A stretch of DNA of 64,000 nucleotides from Tricholoma matsutake (Eukaryota; Basidiomycota; Agaricomycetes; Agaricales; Tricholomataceae), in the NCBI GenBank assembly GCA_026075535.2, contig AP026550.1:7378001-7442000 (forward strand), given 5' to 3'. Below the pieces are notes generated by a model that saw only the letters and a list, made by a program, of their open reading frames with translations, had not been told where the DNA came from and searched no databases. Made by a program: the position numbers and the translations under genes. Position 1 is the first letter of the stretch, and every line of letters starts with the position of its first letter. Positions 41,342 through 52,971 of the stretch are shown here, in pieces.

Positions 41342-42170
41342 CATCTCCAAGGAACGCCAAAGTTCTGGTGGCTTGTGTTTGATACTCTGAGTCCACCATA
41401 ACATTGATATCCGGGATCTAGCTGACGGCACTCAACAAGCACATGGGATGAAAACCCTGTCAGCTGCGATCCTATGAGCCTCGTTATAAGTAAATACTTT
41501 ACACGATACCTATGGAGTCCAGATGCTCTGGGGGCTTTATCATGGAAATCATCATCATCAGAGAGGGACACTGGGTCATTGGTGTATTGTGCACTGTTAC
41601 ACGTGCAGGCTTCAGAATATATCAGGATAGTGAGGATATCAGGCAGTCAGGCTAGCATACCAAACCAAGTACATCCATAACAGCTTCTACAATACCAGCT
41701 GTGAAAGAGGAACAGCTGAGCTGACTCATATCTTGGGGTACGGATATGTGTTGCTCAATGGGCGGGTTGTTGTCAATGATCATGTCTGTTGGAGAAATTA
41801 GAAATTCCAGAAGATATAGCATTGATGCAATGTACATTCATCAGCATTCTCCATGCTCTTTTTGATGGCATCGGCGCGTTTTCCAAAGACAGCTTTCCAC
41901 AGTTGAGTATGGATCAACATGAGCGCTGGTAGGAATCAAATTTCACACTTGGGAGCTTTGGAAGATGACTCAGTGCGCCATATCATTAACTCAAAAACTC
42001 GGATGCCGATTCAATAGCCCAAAGTGTTGAGGCTGAGGTGCATGATTAAGGAGTTTGGATGATGAAAGTCAGATGTATGACTGACCGGCGTTCGAGGTTA
42101 TTGATACCATTTACATGCTTTTGGGTGTACCAGATTTCTACCCTGGAACTACTAGCACTCTCCCTAACTT
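41342..42170 (-). pseudogene. TRS31: Decayed copy of TRAPP subunit Trs31 (TRAPPC5)
   Basis: Four exon pieces on the minus strand: YTQKHVNGINNLERR ending at 42086; 42032-41836 with LNTLGY*IGIRVFELMIWRT, LIHTQLWKAVFGKRADAIKK and SMENADE; 41785-41661 with YMIIDNNPPIEQHISVPQD, SQLSCSSFTAGIVEAVMDVL; and from 41456, GFSSHVLVECR. These match Trs31, a Bet3-fold subunit of the TRAPP complex in ER-Golgi vesicle tethering, and the splice phases fit (CG|C, T|AC). Two in-frame TGA codons (GY*IG; EI*FL) occupy Arg positions of the family. The third exon's donor (GTTTGG) is poor. The N-terminus is not recognisable. As Trs31 is essential in yeast, a working copy should exist elsewhere. Confidence 0.82.
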
Positions 42171-43735
42171 GACCAGGTCCTGACAAAGGCTGAGCTGATC
42201 ATAGCCCCCCAATATTAGGGTTAAAAGCCTTGTGAACTGCAGAGCGCCGATCTCAGCACTTGAGTTTCCTACAGTTCACCCCTCATGTCCCAGCTAGCTG
42301 GTGAGAGGCTGTCGCTGGAGACTGATGTCAAGTAGCATCCTGGGAGTTTCTTCCAGCTGCATCTGGGAGCTCGTCACTGGAGCGTGACGCTGGCAGATGA
42401 CTGAAAAAGAGTAACTGTGATACTGTGACCTGTGAATGTGGGAGGCAACTGAAACATTGAATGTTACAAATAGACCTGCAGGATGGCTTATTCATTGATT
42501 GCGTGAGAAGAATGACAATCGTTTGTTTTACAAATGACTCCTAACAACCAATCACCATTTGTCTGCAAGGAGGCATAACACGTATGGAGTGGGGACTGGA
42601 TTAGCTGACTATTCTATACCTGTATCACACACCTTTTAGCATGAACCCACTAAGGATAGGTCATGGGAGGGCTCATCAATTTCAGCATAATCATAGCTTC
42701 ATGTAAGATTCGTCAGTCTCAATACTTGTAAAGCATAACCTTATCAGTGGTGAATAATGTTTATCAGGGACGAAAGTGGACCATACATGAATGAAATGAG
42801 GATGGACCCAAGCTGGACCATCCCCACTCAATAATGAATGAAACAACCACTATTAGGAGTAATCAATGGTGAGTAAGGATCACAACAAGGCACAATCTAT
42901 GCACTGGCCTTGTGATATGCAGACGATGGAGCTCAGAAGCTCTCAACAGTGCGACACAGACAAACACGGATGTTTTGAAACCCGTTCACTGGTGAACAAG
43001 TGCAAGACATCTCATGAGAATGAGATGGTATTTTTATCATATACAGAATCTACTCAAGATGGGGCTCGAAGACAAAGAAACATTATGACTAGGGATTCTC
43101 GAATGGACTAGTCAATACAAGTGGGCTCCAACAAGTTCTGGTTATGGGGTATTCCTAGATATGGCTGAGAGTGATGTTGAGGCGTAGATAGGTAGGCAAA
43201 GAAAGGCCAAAAGCATAAGCTGATCGCTGAGAATGGAGACCAAGTCAGCAGACCCATGGTGCTCAAAGGATTTATCACATACCAAACTTTTAATACCATC
43301 TGGTAGAAGCACGATAGAGCTGCCAACAATCACGACAATATCATCTAACCAGCTGACAGTCTGACCAGTCACTAGTGCCATCTATTGATACCTTTCTCCA
43401 AAATCCCAGGCTCTCAACTGGATGACTAGCAATCAAAAGGGTGCAATAATGGTTTGACAAATCAACCTATCTTTGTTGTCCGTATCCAAGTCAAAACATG
43501 TTACAGAATTCACGGATTTTGGGGATGTTGGCAAACTACAGATGACATCTGCTTTGTCATAAGGTGTGTGTATTACTTGGTCCCAGGGCCTTTGATCTAT
43601 GAGATGAGAAGGATGGCCGCTTCAGCAAACAGATCGCCACTAGATGGTGAAGAACCTTCAACTTACAAGCACATAGGATCCCTGAGTACATGCAGTGACA
43701 GTATGATGCTGAATCACCACATAAAGTTAAACTGG
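42171..43735. other. No gene recognised with confidence
   Basis: A minus-strand frame at 43381-43142 (ALVTGQTVSWLDDIVVIVGS, SIVLLPDGIKSLVCD) reads like protein with a possible GTATGT donor after IKSL, but no family is recognised and neighbouring exons are not found. The rest has only short frames. Confidence 0.35.
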
Positions 43736-44553
43736 TGAACAATTTCAATGATGGTATAACACGGTGCGTGGAATATTTAGACATGTTTTGATTGACTCCT
43801 GTGTTCACATAAGTTACCATCCTACTCTCAACACACAGGTAAGAAAGTTACACATCAGGACTCATAGTGCATCAAGGTGACTATCAATGTATACTGCAGA
43901 TGCCATAGAAGTGGATGTAAGGGGATTAGGGGGGTGCCCTGTGTGTTTTTCCTATTTTTTATGTTCATCCTATATTTTTCCCCACTTCATTTCCTTCTAT
44001 TCTTCATTTTCTATGATTTTTCTGGATTTTATTACTAATTTTCCCTTGCTATCATGTTTGTACATGTTGACACTCTTATATTTAGAGGCGGAGTACCCCT
44101 TCCGACACATACCCCTTGGTATGATGTCATTCGGCGGCCTTGATCCACCTATCTCCGCCTTTTTCTATTTTTAGGTTATATTTGATTTTTGTCATCTTTA
44201 CATATACTGGGCATCAGCAAGGGGATCCTTAGAGTTTTCTCTTCAGATTTGCCTTTGCTAGGTGTGTCCCCAATGCCTGTATTATGTAGTATAATTTTAA
44301 CTTTGGATTTCCCTTTGCTAGAGGCTTAGGTTGCCCTTATAGTGGAGGTCGGCAGATGAGAGATGATCCTACTTGGGTAGAATCAGTATACTATGATGGA
44401 GTGGGTATAACGTTGATGGTGTTACATACCCCTTTGCCTACATGGTCTTGGTCCGACGCAGTGAGGTGATTTCTCTCAGCCAGTGTTGCAGCGCATATGG
44501 AGACTAAGACTTAGTTATTGTACTCAATGCTCATGATAATCAAAAAAAACAAA
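43736..44553. repeat. Dispersed repeat R1, copy 2, split by a solo LTR
   Basis: Segments 43736-43915 and 44342-44553 together match 38709-39085. The split point is the LTR TSD. Confidence 0.75.
43916..44341 (+). mobile_element. Solo LTR of chromovirus 2, TSD GTGGA
   Basis: Ends TGTAAGGGG...GCCCTTATA, perfect TSD GTGGA (43911-43915 and 44342-44346). Same LTR family as 51259-51685 and 56881-57306. Confidence 0.93.
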
Positions 44554-44693
44554 AGGCAAAATGGGATGGCTGGTTTTTACCAAGCCCATTGTCCTCACTC
44601 ATCTATCATCTTGTGGTTGTAGAAATACACCTCCCTAACTCTTACCTTTGCCCACCTCTGCTTACTTTCAACTCGCCTTACAACTTTTTTGTT

Positions 44694-45760
44694 ATGGCAA
44701 TGAACTCTTTTACTCGTGCTCTCTCCCCTTTGATTGATGCCCTGGTGGCTGTCTCTAATGTTGAAGATGACGCGGCTCAGATGGTGCAGCATGCAGTTTT
44801 GCAGGCTGCAACAACTGTTGATGCTCTCATCATGATGGTCCCTAGTGACTATTGCCACGTTCTGTGAGAGGCCCTTTTGGGCATCGCTGTTACAGCTGCC
44901 AAGCTGAACGGCACTCGCACCACTGTTGTACAGTGGCTGCAGCATCAGTCTGCAGGAACGTTACCACTGCATATGCAGCCTTTGATGCCAGAAGTCCAAC
45001 TTACCAAGGACTTTGCTGCTGATGCAGCAGGTGCTGGTTTGCTTCCCCAGAAGTATCAGGAAACCATCCTTGCAAATGCCATTGTGGCCAAGCAGGACAA
45101 TATCAAGTTTCTTGAGGCATCACTTACACCCGAGTGTCTTTACACTTCCATGCTACCTGCTATTACTAAGTGGCATAGTGAGATCTTGGCAGCTACTGAG
45201 CTGCCAATCTTGGAGAAGAATGTGCAAGGGGAGCTCATTCTTACTGGGTGGCAAGATAATGTGTCTGGTGAACAGCTTGCCCACCAAGTCATTGAAGACA
45301 GCATAGTCTATGCCTTCCATGTCATTTTGATTGTGGGGCTTGGGATGCCATCATGGCAAGAAAAATCTCAAAGAAGAAAGACCTCGCTAAGTCCGCCGAT
45401 GTGGAGATGGCTGATGCTACCAAGCCCAGCCCATTGATTCAGTCCATGATCGACAAAGCAGTCTCTGCCTGCCTGAAGGCGTTGACATCTAAGGTGAGTA
45501 CTCGATACACCCCGTACTCGTCTGACTCTCATTCTCTTGTAGCAGCCTCCAAAAAAGGCCAATTCTGGCAAGAAGAAATTGTCAACATCCAAGAATGCTT
45601 CTCATCCTGACAAGGCACCCAAAATGCCTCTTCCTTACATTCCCAAACCTGGTTGCAAGGTTCCCAATGCCACCAAGGGTGGCAAAGGGAAGACAAAGAA
45701 GATGCCGTCGAAGGGAACTTCAGTGCAGAAAGCCAAGGGGAAAGGCTGCATGGCTTAGGT
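44694..45760 (+). pseudogene. ORF1-like protein of the Penelope-like element
   Basis: Begins MAMNSFTRALSPLIDALVAV; continues LLGIAVTAAKLNGTRTTVVQ, AAGAGLLPQKYQETILANAI and LPILEKNVQGELILTGWQDN. After a shift near 45330 come CGAWDAIMARKISKKKDLAK, VEMADA and, across a GTGAGT...TTGTAG segment (45493-45541), a Lys/Pro-rich tail (KKANSGKKKLSTSKNASHPD; KGGKGKTKKMPSKGTSVQKA). A TGA at 44865 interrupts the start. It looks like a helical domain with a basic nucleic-acid-binding tail. Family unknown to me. Confidence 0.55.
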
Positions 45761-47115
45761 TGTGCTTTTCATAGCATACCCAATGACTGGTATGTTAATC
45801 CAATGCTAATCCCTGATAGCTTGCTTACTATCCCTTACCTGGATGCTGTAAATAGTCTTATTTTGAGTATGCCTGTAAATATTATACAGGCTAATTCCTA
45901 CAAAAATTTGATTCACCGTGGTCAGAATGTAACCTTGCCTAAAGAAATAGAATTAGACTTAAGTGTAGGAATGAGATACTTGTTCTGCAGTCCACGCAAT
46001 TCTGAATTAATCAAGGAAACATGGTTCAACTTTGTTGAACGCCTCCATTGGCATCTGTTCTTTGCATTTGATCAAAGTTCTGTTAACTCATACAATCCTG
46101 ACTTTGAGGTCCCCCATGTCTGCAAGGGGAAACCACCTCAATTACCTGCATATCTCAAACTTGGCATCACTTTAGGGCGGAACTTCATTTACAAAACAAT
46201 TTCCAATATACCAAAGGAGGAGGCTGGGCATAAATCTAATCCGCTTGCCCCCCGCCATTCCAAAGTCGAGGAGTTCTTGATTAGCCATGACTACATTGTC
46301 ACTATGACCAATAAGAACCTAGGAATAGCAGTGTCAGAGTGAACCTGGCTTGATGAGAAATGTCTCAAATTGTTGAATGATCAAACTAACTACCTGTTGC
46401 TTCATCTGCTTACAGCACAACAAGTCTGTGACAAACAATGTACTGACATGGAAATTATTGCAAACTATGCTGACAATTTAATTTCCAACAGCAGCAATCA
46501 ACTTGGTAAATTTTTCCTACACTGTATTATGGAGAAGGGGGAACAACATGTGATACCCGTGTTTTATGGTATTCCTAAAATACATAAGGAACCTGTAAAG
46601 ATGCAACCAATAATCCTGTGTCACTCTGCTATTCAGAATCCTGCTATCAAGTAGGTTAGTAAAAAACTTAAACTGCTCATAGAGGCAGCACCAACCATAC
46701 TGAAAGATACCAAGGACTTGGCAATAAAATTAAGTAAGATTAATCTTGATATGAATCACAAGTGGTATATAGTCACTGGTGATGTAGTAGCCTTCTATCC
46801 TAACATTCCTCTGGAATATTGCTTAGACATAGCGGCCGAGTTGTACGAAGAGTACGTCGGAAAGCCTACTACACATGAGGAATACAAAGCAATGCATATC
46901 TTCCTACTATGTCTTTGTACCTGGAACCAAAATCTTATCACGTGATACAAGGATAAAGTGTACAAACAGAAGAATGGCTTAGCCATGGGCATTTCAGATG
47001 CTCCTGATCTCACCAACCTCTTTGGATGGTTCTTCGAAAGGCACTGCAATGTCCTTGGGCACCCATTGATTCCATTCTATCCATGCTTCATCGATGACAT
47101 CATTGGAATTGTCTA
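45760..47115 (+). pseudogene. Penelope-like reverse transcriptase, truncated
   Basis: Blocks: LFFAFDQSSVNSYNPDFEVP, LAPRHSKVEEFLI, MTNKNLGIAVSE, VFYGIPKIHKEPVKMQPII, WYIVTGDVVAFYPNIPLEYC, YKQKNGLAMGISDAPDLTNL, then PCFIDDIIGIVYA. The KIHK motif, the DVVAFYPNIP form of motif A and the GLAMG block are typical of Penelope-like RTs; the Asp pair in motif C is intact. No GIY-YIG endonuclease is seen, as in the endonuclease-deficient class reported from fungi. TGA at 46340 and 46942, and TAG at 46651. The RT thumb is missing because the frame continues into gypsy RNase H. Confidence 0.75.
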
Positions 47116-50100
47116 TGCTTCTGACTTTGCGATGGGCACCGTGTTGTCTCAGCAGTCTCCGGAGGACCAGAAGTGGCATCCTGTTGTGTTCTACTCCAAA
47201 GGCCTTAGTGCTGTAGAGAAAAACTATGAGATCCATGACAAGGAGATGTTGGCATTAATGCATGCACTCGAGGAGTGGCAACACTTCCTCAAGGGTGCCC
47301 AACACAAGGTGGAAATTTGGACAGATCACAGGAATCTTGAGTACTTTATGATGGCCAAGAAATTGAACCATCGTCAAGCTCATTGGTCCCTGTATCTATC
47401 CAGATTTGACTTCTCCTTGCACCATCATCTGGGTCACAGCATGGGGAAGACCGATGCCCTCTCCTGATGTGCAGACCATGGGGATGGCAGCGATGACAAT
47501 TAAAACATTGTGTTGTTGCAGCCAGACCTGTTCACCATTAGGGCACTGGAAGGCATCGCACCCCAGAGCGAGGAGCAGGACATCCTATGTGACATTCATC
47601 ATGCAAACCATAGTGATTTACATTAGGATGTTGTTGCCCAAGCTGTTAAGGAACTGAGGAAGGGATCCACCCTTTCCTTGCATGCAGCAGAGTGGGCTGA
47701 AAAGGAGGACTTGCTGTATTTCAGGGATTGCATCTATGTCCACAATGACTCAGACCTTCGCTGGCACATCATATCCCAACACCATGACTCACAGATTGCC
47801 AGTCACCCTCGATGCTGGAAGACCTTGGAGCTCACCTCACGGAATTATTGGTGGCCACAAATGTCATGGCTCATTGGTCAGTATTGTTGTACTTGTGACC
47901 TTTGCTTATGCACCAAGGTTCCTCATCACAAACCCGTTGGCAAGCTACACCCTCTTCCTGTTCCAGAGAGTCATTGGGATGTTGTCAGTGTTGACTTTGT
48001 GGTGGAGTTGCCAGAGTTGAATGGGTTTGATGCAGTGATGTGCACAGTTGATTCAGTGGGGAAACATGCTCACTTTATTCCCACTCACACCACTGTCAGT
48101 GCCCTGGGTGCCACTGACTCTATCTCCACCATGCATGGAAATTACATGGACTTCCTGGCACCTTCCTTTCTGACCGTGGCCCTCAGTTTGTGACAGAGTT
48201 CACTTGCAAACTGTACCAACTTCTGGGAATCAAACTCCTTGCTTTGACCACCTATCATCCACTGATGATACTCGACCAGGAAACCCAAACAAAACCCACA
48301 ATAAGGGCTCGAATGGTATAACACTAGTTAGAGGAAGGTTGCAAGGTGGTACTAAATATCACCGCTGTAAACCAGGGGTATGAAAACAATTCTAAAGGGT
48401 GTGTGATGAGGTGCAATGAGATGCAATGAGGTGCAATGAGGTTCGAAGAGGCTCGAAAGTATTCGAAGCGCTGCGATGATGTTCAAGAGAAGTTCAATAA
48501 TAATCGAGGGTGTACAAAGTGCTGCGATAATGTTTGAGGGAAATTTAATGAAGTTCAATGAGTATTCGAAGAGGTGCAATGAAGTGCAAAGAAGTGCAAT
48601 GAAGTTTGAAGGTCTTTATAGAAGACGAAGATGCCTTTGACGGTGACTGAGGATAGACTATGAGGACGTAGAAAGGGGTCTAGAGGGGATAGACAATATG
48701 CGATCGTTTCGTGAAGCTAGTACAAGGAGTTCGAGGAAATTCGGTGTAAAACACTGAATTTTGAGACTAAGTCGAGATGCTTGGACTCAAGAGAATAGGT
48801 CTTGAATCAGACAATTGATGTGAGAGGACAATGTATTCCTTCAAGTAGCTAGTACAAGGCTTATATATGTTTGGGAGAAGTGATACTAAAAAGGAAATAA
48901 AACATGAGGAATACATGAGGCAAGATATAAAACAATAGAGAATCTTTGCAAATCATAGAATAAATGAAAGATGATAAGAAGGGAAACCTCTAGAGACATG
49001 ATTTATCACTGGTACCTGTCCCCATTGATCTAATATATCATCAAGGTGTTGAGGCGCCACAATCATGTCCTAGAATCCCGTCGTTGTATCTCCTCGTGTC
49101 CAGTGGTGCTCGATATGCGACACACTAACTCTTACAATGTGTGCTGTGTGTATCCCAAGGGTGGTGCGATTGGTGTATGGCAGCCGAAGGCGTTTGAAGT
49201 CCTGCGATATTGTTCAAAGTCGTTCAAAGTCGTTTGAAGTCGATCGAAATAGTTTTGGAGCAGTGTCACAGGGTTCATAGGGGTTGGGAGCATGCATTTT
49301 GATGTTTTGATGCCTCTGGAGACAGTCCCAGAGTTTAGAGTGCACAGTGGACCTATCACCGCAAACTGATGGCCAGACTGAGCAAGTCAACCAGGAACTG
49401 GAGCAGTACATCTGCATCTTTGTCAATGAGCACCAGGACAATTGGGACGATCTTCTTCCCTTAGCTCAGTTTGGATACAATAACCACATCCATGCTTCCA
49501 CTCAACAGACCCCTTTCCTCTTAGACACTGGATGGCATTTACACATGGGATTTGAACCTCACCAAACTCCCTCACACATTGAGACAGTGAATGAGTTCAC
49601 AGAACACATGAGGGATAGCTTGGAGGAGGCAAAGGCAGCCTTGGCGAAGGCAAAGGATGACATGGTGTGCTTTTACAATCAACGCCATTCTCCTGCTCCT
49701 CAGTACAAGGTTGGTGATCGAGTTTATCTTGACTCCAGTGACATCTCCACCACACATCTGTCCAAGAAACTTGCCCATCGCTTCCTGGGACCTTTCCCCA
49801 TTGTCAAGTGTGTTGGAATGCATGCCTATTGTTTGCACCTCCCAGGATCCATGTCCAGACTCCACCCAGTCTTCAATGTCATCAAACTCCTCCCAGCTCC
49901 CCCAGATCCATTCCCAGGATGCCATTCATGTCCACCACCACTGCCTACAGTGATTGAGGGAGAACCCCAGTATGAAGTCAAGTCAATCTTGGACAGCCGG
50001 TTGTGTCAAGGAAAACTCCAGTATTTGGTGCACTGGAAGGGTTATGGGTATGAGGAGAACTCATGGGTCTAGGAGTCCAATGTGAATGCCCCTCAGTTAG

Positions 50101-50190
50101 TCAAGGAATTCCACCGATGGCACACTGCTGCACCATGTTGCATTCAAGTGACTGACTTTGGTTGTATGCAATTCCAGATGCATTGGGGCA
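47116..50190 (+). pseudogene. Gypsy RNase H, integrase and chromodomain in the chimera
   Basis: SDFAMGTVLSQQSPEDQKWH and DHRNLEYFMMAKKLN of RNase H, then integrase with WWPQMSWLIGQY, CDLCLCTKVPHHKP, VDFVVELPELNGFDAVMCTV. After the 48259-49350 insertion come QTDGQTEQVNQELEQ and a chromodomain (YEVKSILDSRLCQGKLQYLV, HWKGYGYEENSWV). It is closely related to 54890-56839. A TGA at 47464-47466 corresponds to CGA in that copy. Other damage: frame change near 48115, TAG after NSWV. Confidence 0.88.
48259..49350. mobile_element. 1.1-kb non-coding insertion with 9-bp TSD ACCTATCAY
   Basis: Ends CCACTGATGATACTC and GAGTGCACAGTGG (short inverted CCACTG), flanked by ACCTATCAT (48250-48258) and ACCTATCAC (49351-49359). 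It splits the integrase between TYHP and QTDGQ. The interior has reiterated GTGCAATGA, TTCGAAG and GTTCAAAGTC words. A 9-bp duplication suggests a Mutator-like element, but no transposase is present. Confidence 0.7.
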
Positions 50191-50212
50191 ATGCATCTTA
50201 GAGAGGGGGTGA

Positions 50213-50648
50213 TTTAATGGGACTAGGGGGGGAGCCCTGTGTATTTCTCCTATTTTTTACATTTATCCTATATTTTTCCTCGCTTCATTTCCTTCTATTC
50301 TTCATTTTCTATGATTTTTCCTTATTTTATTACTAATTTCCATTTCTATCACATTTGTGCATGTTGACAGTTTTATATTTAGAAGTGGAGTACCCCTTCC
50401 AACATCTACCCCTTGGTATGATGTCATTCGGCAGCCTTGATCTGCCTATTTCTGCCTTTTTCTATTTACTATTTGATTTTTGCAATCTTCACATATACTG
50501 GGCATCGGCAAAGGGGTCCTTAGAGTTTTCTCTTCAGATTTGCCTTTGCTAGGTGTGCCTCCACTCCCTGTAATATGTACCATAATTTTAACTTCAGATA
50601 TCCTTTTGCTAGTCCATTAATTAAGTGGCTTCTAAGGTTGCCCTTATA
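50213..50648 (+). repeat. 3' LTR of the chimeric element
   Basis: Follows the polypurine tract AGAGAGGGGGTGA. Starts TTTAATGGGAC (family TGTAAGGGGAC) and ends CCCTTATA. More diverged than the LTRs of chromovirus 2. Confidence 0.85.
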
Positions 50649-51258
50649 ATATTGGGCACAGAAGAGAGAGGAGCACAAACAGCACAAGTTGATGCAAAAA
50701 TGGTGAGTGAGCACTGGCCAAATTGTCATCATAAATAGTTGAAGGATGAGCCCCAAAGGGTTACATTGTACATGTACTTGAGCAAAAAAGAAGAAGGTAA
50801 GTGCAGATAGGTGAATGAGGAGCCATAAAGATGGGCGATGGTGACAAAGATGAAAAACAACAGAGAACGATGGCAAGTGTTTTGATGCAATGTTGATAAA
50901 TTAAAGTTTGATGATGCATATTATTAATAACTCAAGCTGCAAATAAATGTTCCCTCTGCTCACGAAAGCTGTGGCTTCATGGCCTGGCTTTGGCTTTTCT
51001 GGATCCCAGGCCAGGCCAAAGCCATCATGAAGCCGCCATTTTGGCCCAGCTTGGCTTGGCCTATTTGGGCCTGGCTTGGCCTGCCTCATGGCCTCATGCA
51101 CAGCACTATACCATGCAAAGGAAGTGACCAAATCAACTTCTTGTTTAAATACTACTAAATAAGCGAGGGATAGATGCAATAGCGAGAAAGAAAGAGGTAG
51201 AAAGGAAGAGCAGTGCAGGGAATGCCCATCGCAGCACGTTTGCATGTTTGATACTATG
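50649..51258. repeat. Non-coding stretch with GGCTTGGCC repeat, copy 2 (minus)
   Basis: About 50960-51108 is a minus-strand copy of the palindrome-rich repeat; its plus-strand end CAGCACTA complements the TAGTGCTGT start of the 63570 copy. Nothing else recognised. Confidence 0.5.
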
Positions 51259-51685
51259 TGTAAGGGGACTAGGGGGGTGCCCTGTGTGTTTTTCCTATTT
51301 TTTATGTTCGTCCTATATTTTTCCCCACCTCATTTCCTTCTATTCTTCATTTTCTATGATTTTCCAGATTTTATTACTAATTTTCCCTTGCGATCATGTT
51401 TGTACATGTTGACACTTTTATATTTAGAGGCGGAGTACCCCTTCCGACACATACCCCTTGGTATGATGTCATTCGGCGGCCTTGATCTGCCTATCTCTGC
51501 CTTTTTTTCTATTTTTAGGTTATATTTGATTTTTGTTGTCTTCACATATACTGGGCATCAGCAAGGGGATCCTTAGAGTTTTCTCTTCGGATTTGCCTTT
51601 GCTAGGTGTGTCCCCAATGCCTGTATTATGTAGTATAATTTTAACTTTGGATTTCCCTTCGCTAGAGGCTTAGGTTGCCCTTATA
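51259..51685 (+). repeat. 5' LTR of chromovirus 2
   Basis: TGTAAGGGGACTAGG...TTGCCCTTATA, 427 bp. TATA-like TTATATTTG near 51519. AGAGTTTTCT at 51575-51584 is complementary to the PBS. Confidence 0.93.
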
Positions 51686-51687
51686 GT

Positions 51688-51697
51688 AGAAAACTCT
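51688..51697 (+). promoter_or_regulatory. Self-priming PBS of chromovirus 2
   Basis: AGAAAACTCT, two bases inside the LTR, is the exact complement of AGAGTTTTCT at 51575-51584 in the LTR. No tRNA-like TGG start. Same logic as in chromovirus 1, with unrelated sequence. Confidence 0.6.
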
Positions 51698-51720
51698 CCC
51701 CTAAGGCCCGAAAATCGTGA

Positions 51721-52971
51721 ACATGCTGCCCAAGATAGGCAGGTATGGACTGGGTGACGCTTCCCAAAGCTCCACAGAGTCCCTACACACCGTTCCAGAT
51801 AATCTCGCCTTTATTACGCCACCATTTTCGCCAAACACACTCCCTAGCGACATGGACGCATCAGAATGCTTCGATGCACTTGAAAGTGACATTTCTGGAA
51901 TGCGCGTGCAAATTGACTCGCTTAAATCTACGATTGAAAACTTTGTTAGGACCCTCCAGGCTAACCCTACCACCAATAGTTCCCCCTTTATGACTCCAAG
52001 CGCACCCAACAACAACGTTTTGCCAAATGCATCCACTAAGGAATGCGCCCAGATCAAACTGTCCCCCCCCCGCCAAATTTAATGGTGCACGTGCGCAGGG
52101 ACGTGCATTCCTTAATTCCTGTGAGTTATACATCAGTCTCCAGTCGCATCAATTCGTCAATGAGGCTGCAAAAATTTATTGGGCCTTCACATACATGAAA
52201 TCTGAATGCACCTATCTCTATGTGGACCGTATCCTACGTCAAACTAAAGAACTCAGTTCTCTACCTTTCTCCACTTGGGGTGACTTTCGAGCTGAGTTCA
52301 TATGCCACTTCTGCCCCCTCAATGAACACCACTGAGCAGTGACACGACTTGAGTCATCTGCTTACCACCAGGGATGTCAATCTGTGGACGACTATATCGA
52401 TGAGTTCAAGGATTTGGTGGACATGGCAGGATATGGGAGTGGGTTACCAGTGGTGGTAAAGTTCTGATGGGGGCTCAACCGAGAAATTCAGGACCAGATT
52501 GCACAGATGTTGGAAGGGCGCCCAGCAGACGATGATATCCTTGCTTGGTATGAAGCTGCTTCACTCTGTGATGAGAACTGACTCACAAATGTGGCGTTTA
52601 ATGCTGCATTCCATGCTCCAACTGCCACTCATATGCCCTACACCTTCAATCGAAGCCTCCCCCACCCTAACCCCATTCCTGTTCATCAAACTCCCACACC
52701 AGCCGTCAATGTCCCAGTATCAATGGATGTTGATGCAGCCCACAGCCATGCACATAAGTTGGATCTCTGCTACCATTGTGGGGAACCTGGACACAGGGCT
52801 GGAGTGTGTCCCCATCATCAGGATATCTGCATGCTCACCCCCGAGGGACAAGATGAACTCCTGCAAGATTTGTTGGCACTTGTAGATGTTGAGGAAGTGA
52901 AGGATCAAGTTGCAGAGGAGATTAAGTTGGAAGTTGTAGAGGAGCAGGATTTTCCTATTTGCAGCGAGTGA
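51721..52971 (+). pseudogene. Gag, chromovirus 2
   Basis: MLPKIGRYGLGDASQSSTES, MDASECFDALESDISGMRVQ (coiled-coil-like), then after a frame change near 52075 PPKFNGARAQGRAFLNSCEL, YIDEFKDLVDMAGYG, and zinc knuckle CYHCGEPGHRAGVC (complete CCHC). TGA stops at about 52333, 52466 and 52578. It ends TGA at 52971. Pol begins in the -1 frame; no canonical slippery heptamer is visible. Confidence 0.85.

Larger units (their letters stand above)
44554..50648 (+). mobile_element. Chimeric retroelement: Penelope-like 5' part joined to gypsy 3' part
   Basis: 44554-47115 encodes an ORF1-like protein and a Penelope-type RT. From about 47116 the sequence becomes chromovirus 2 from its RNase H to its 3' LTR (50213-50648), in the same frame. 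The join falls at TATGCTTCTGACTTTGCG, where chromovirus 2 reads ACAGTTCTGACTTTGCG, so at least TTCTGA could serve as microhomology. The left edge is A-rich (CAAAAAAAACAAAAGG) inside repeat R1. No TSD found. Confidence 0.7.

Noticed and set aside
43108..43381. Conserved gene on the minus strand
   Set aside because: One frame reads well (VSWLDDIVVIVGSSIVLLPD), but no flanking exons, family or promoter could be found.
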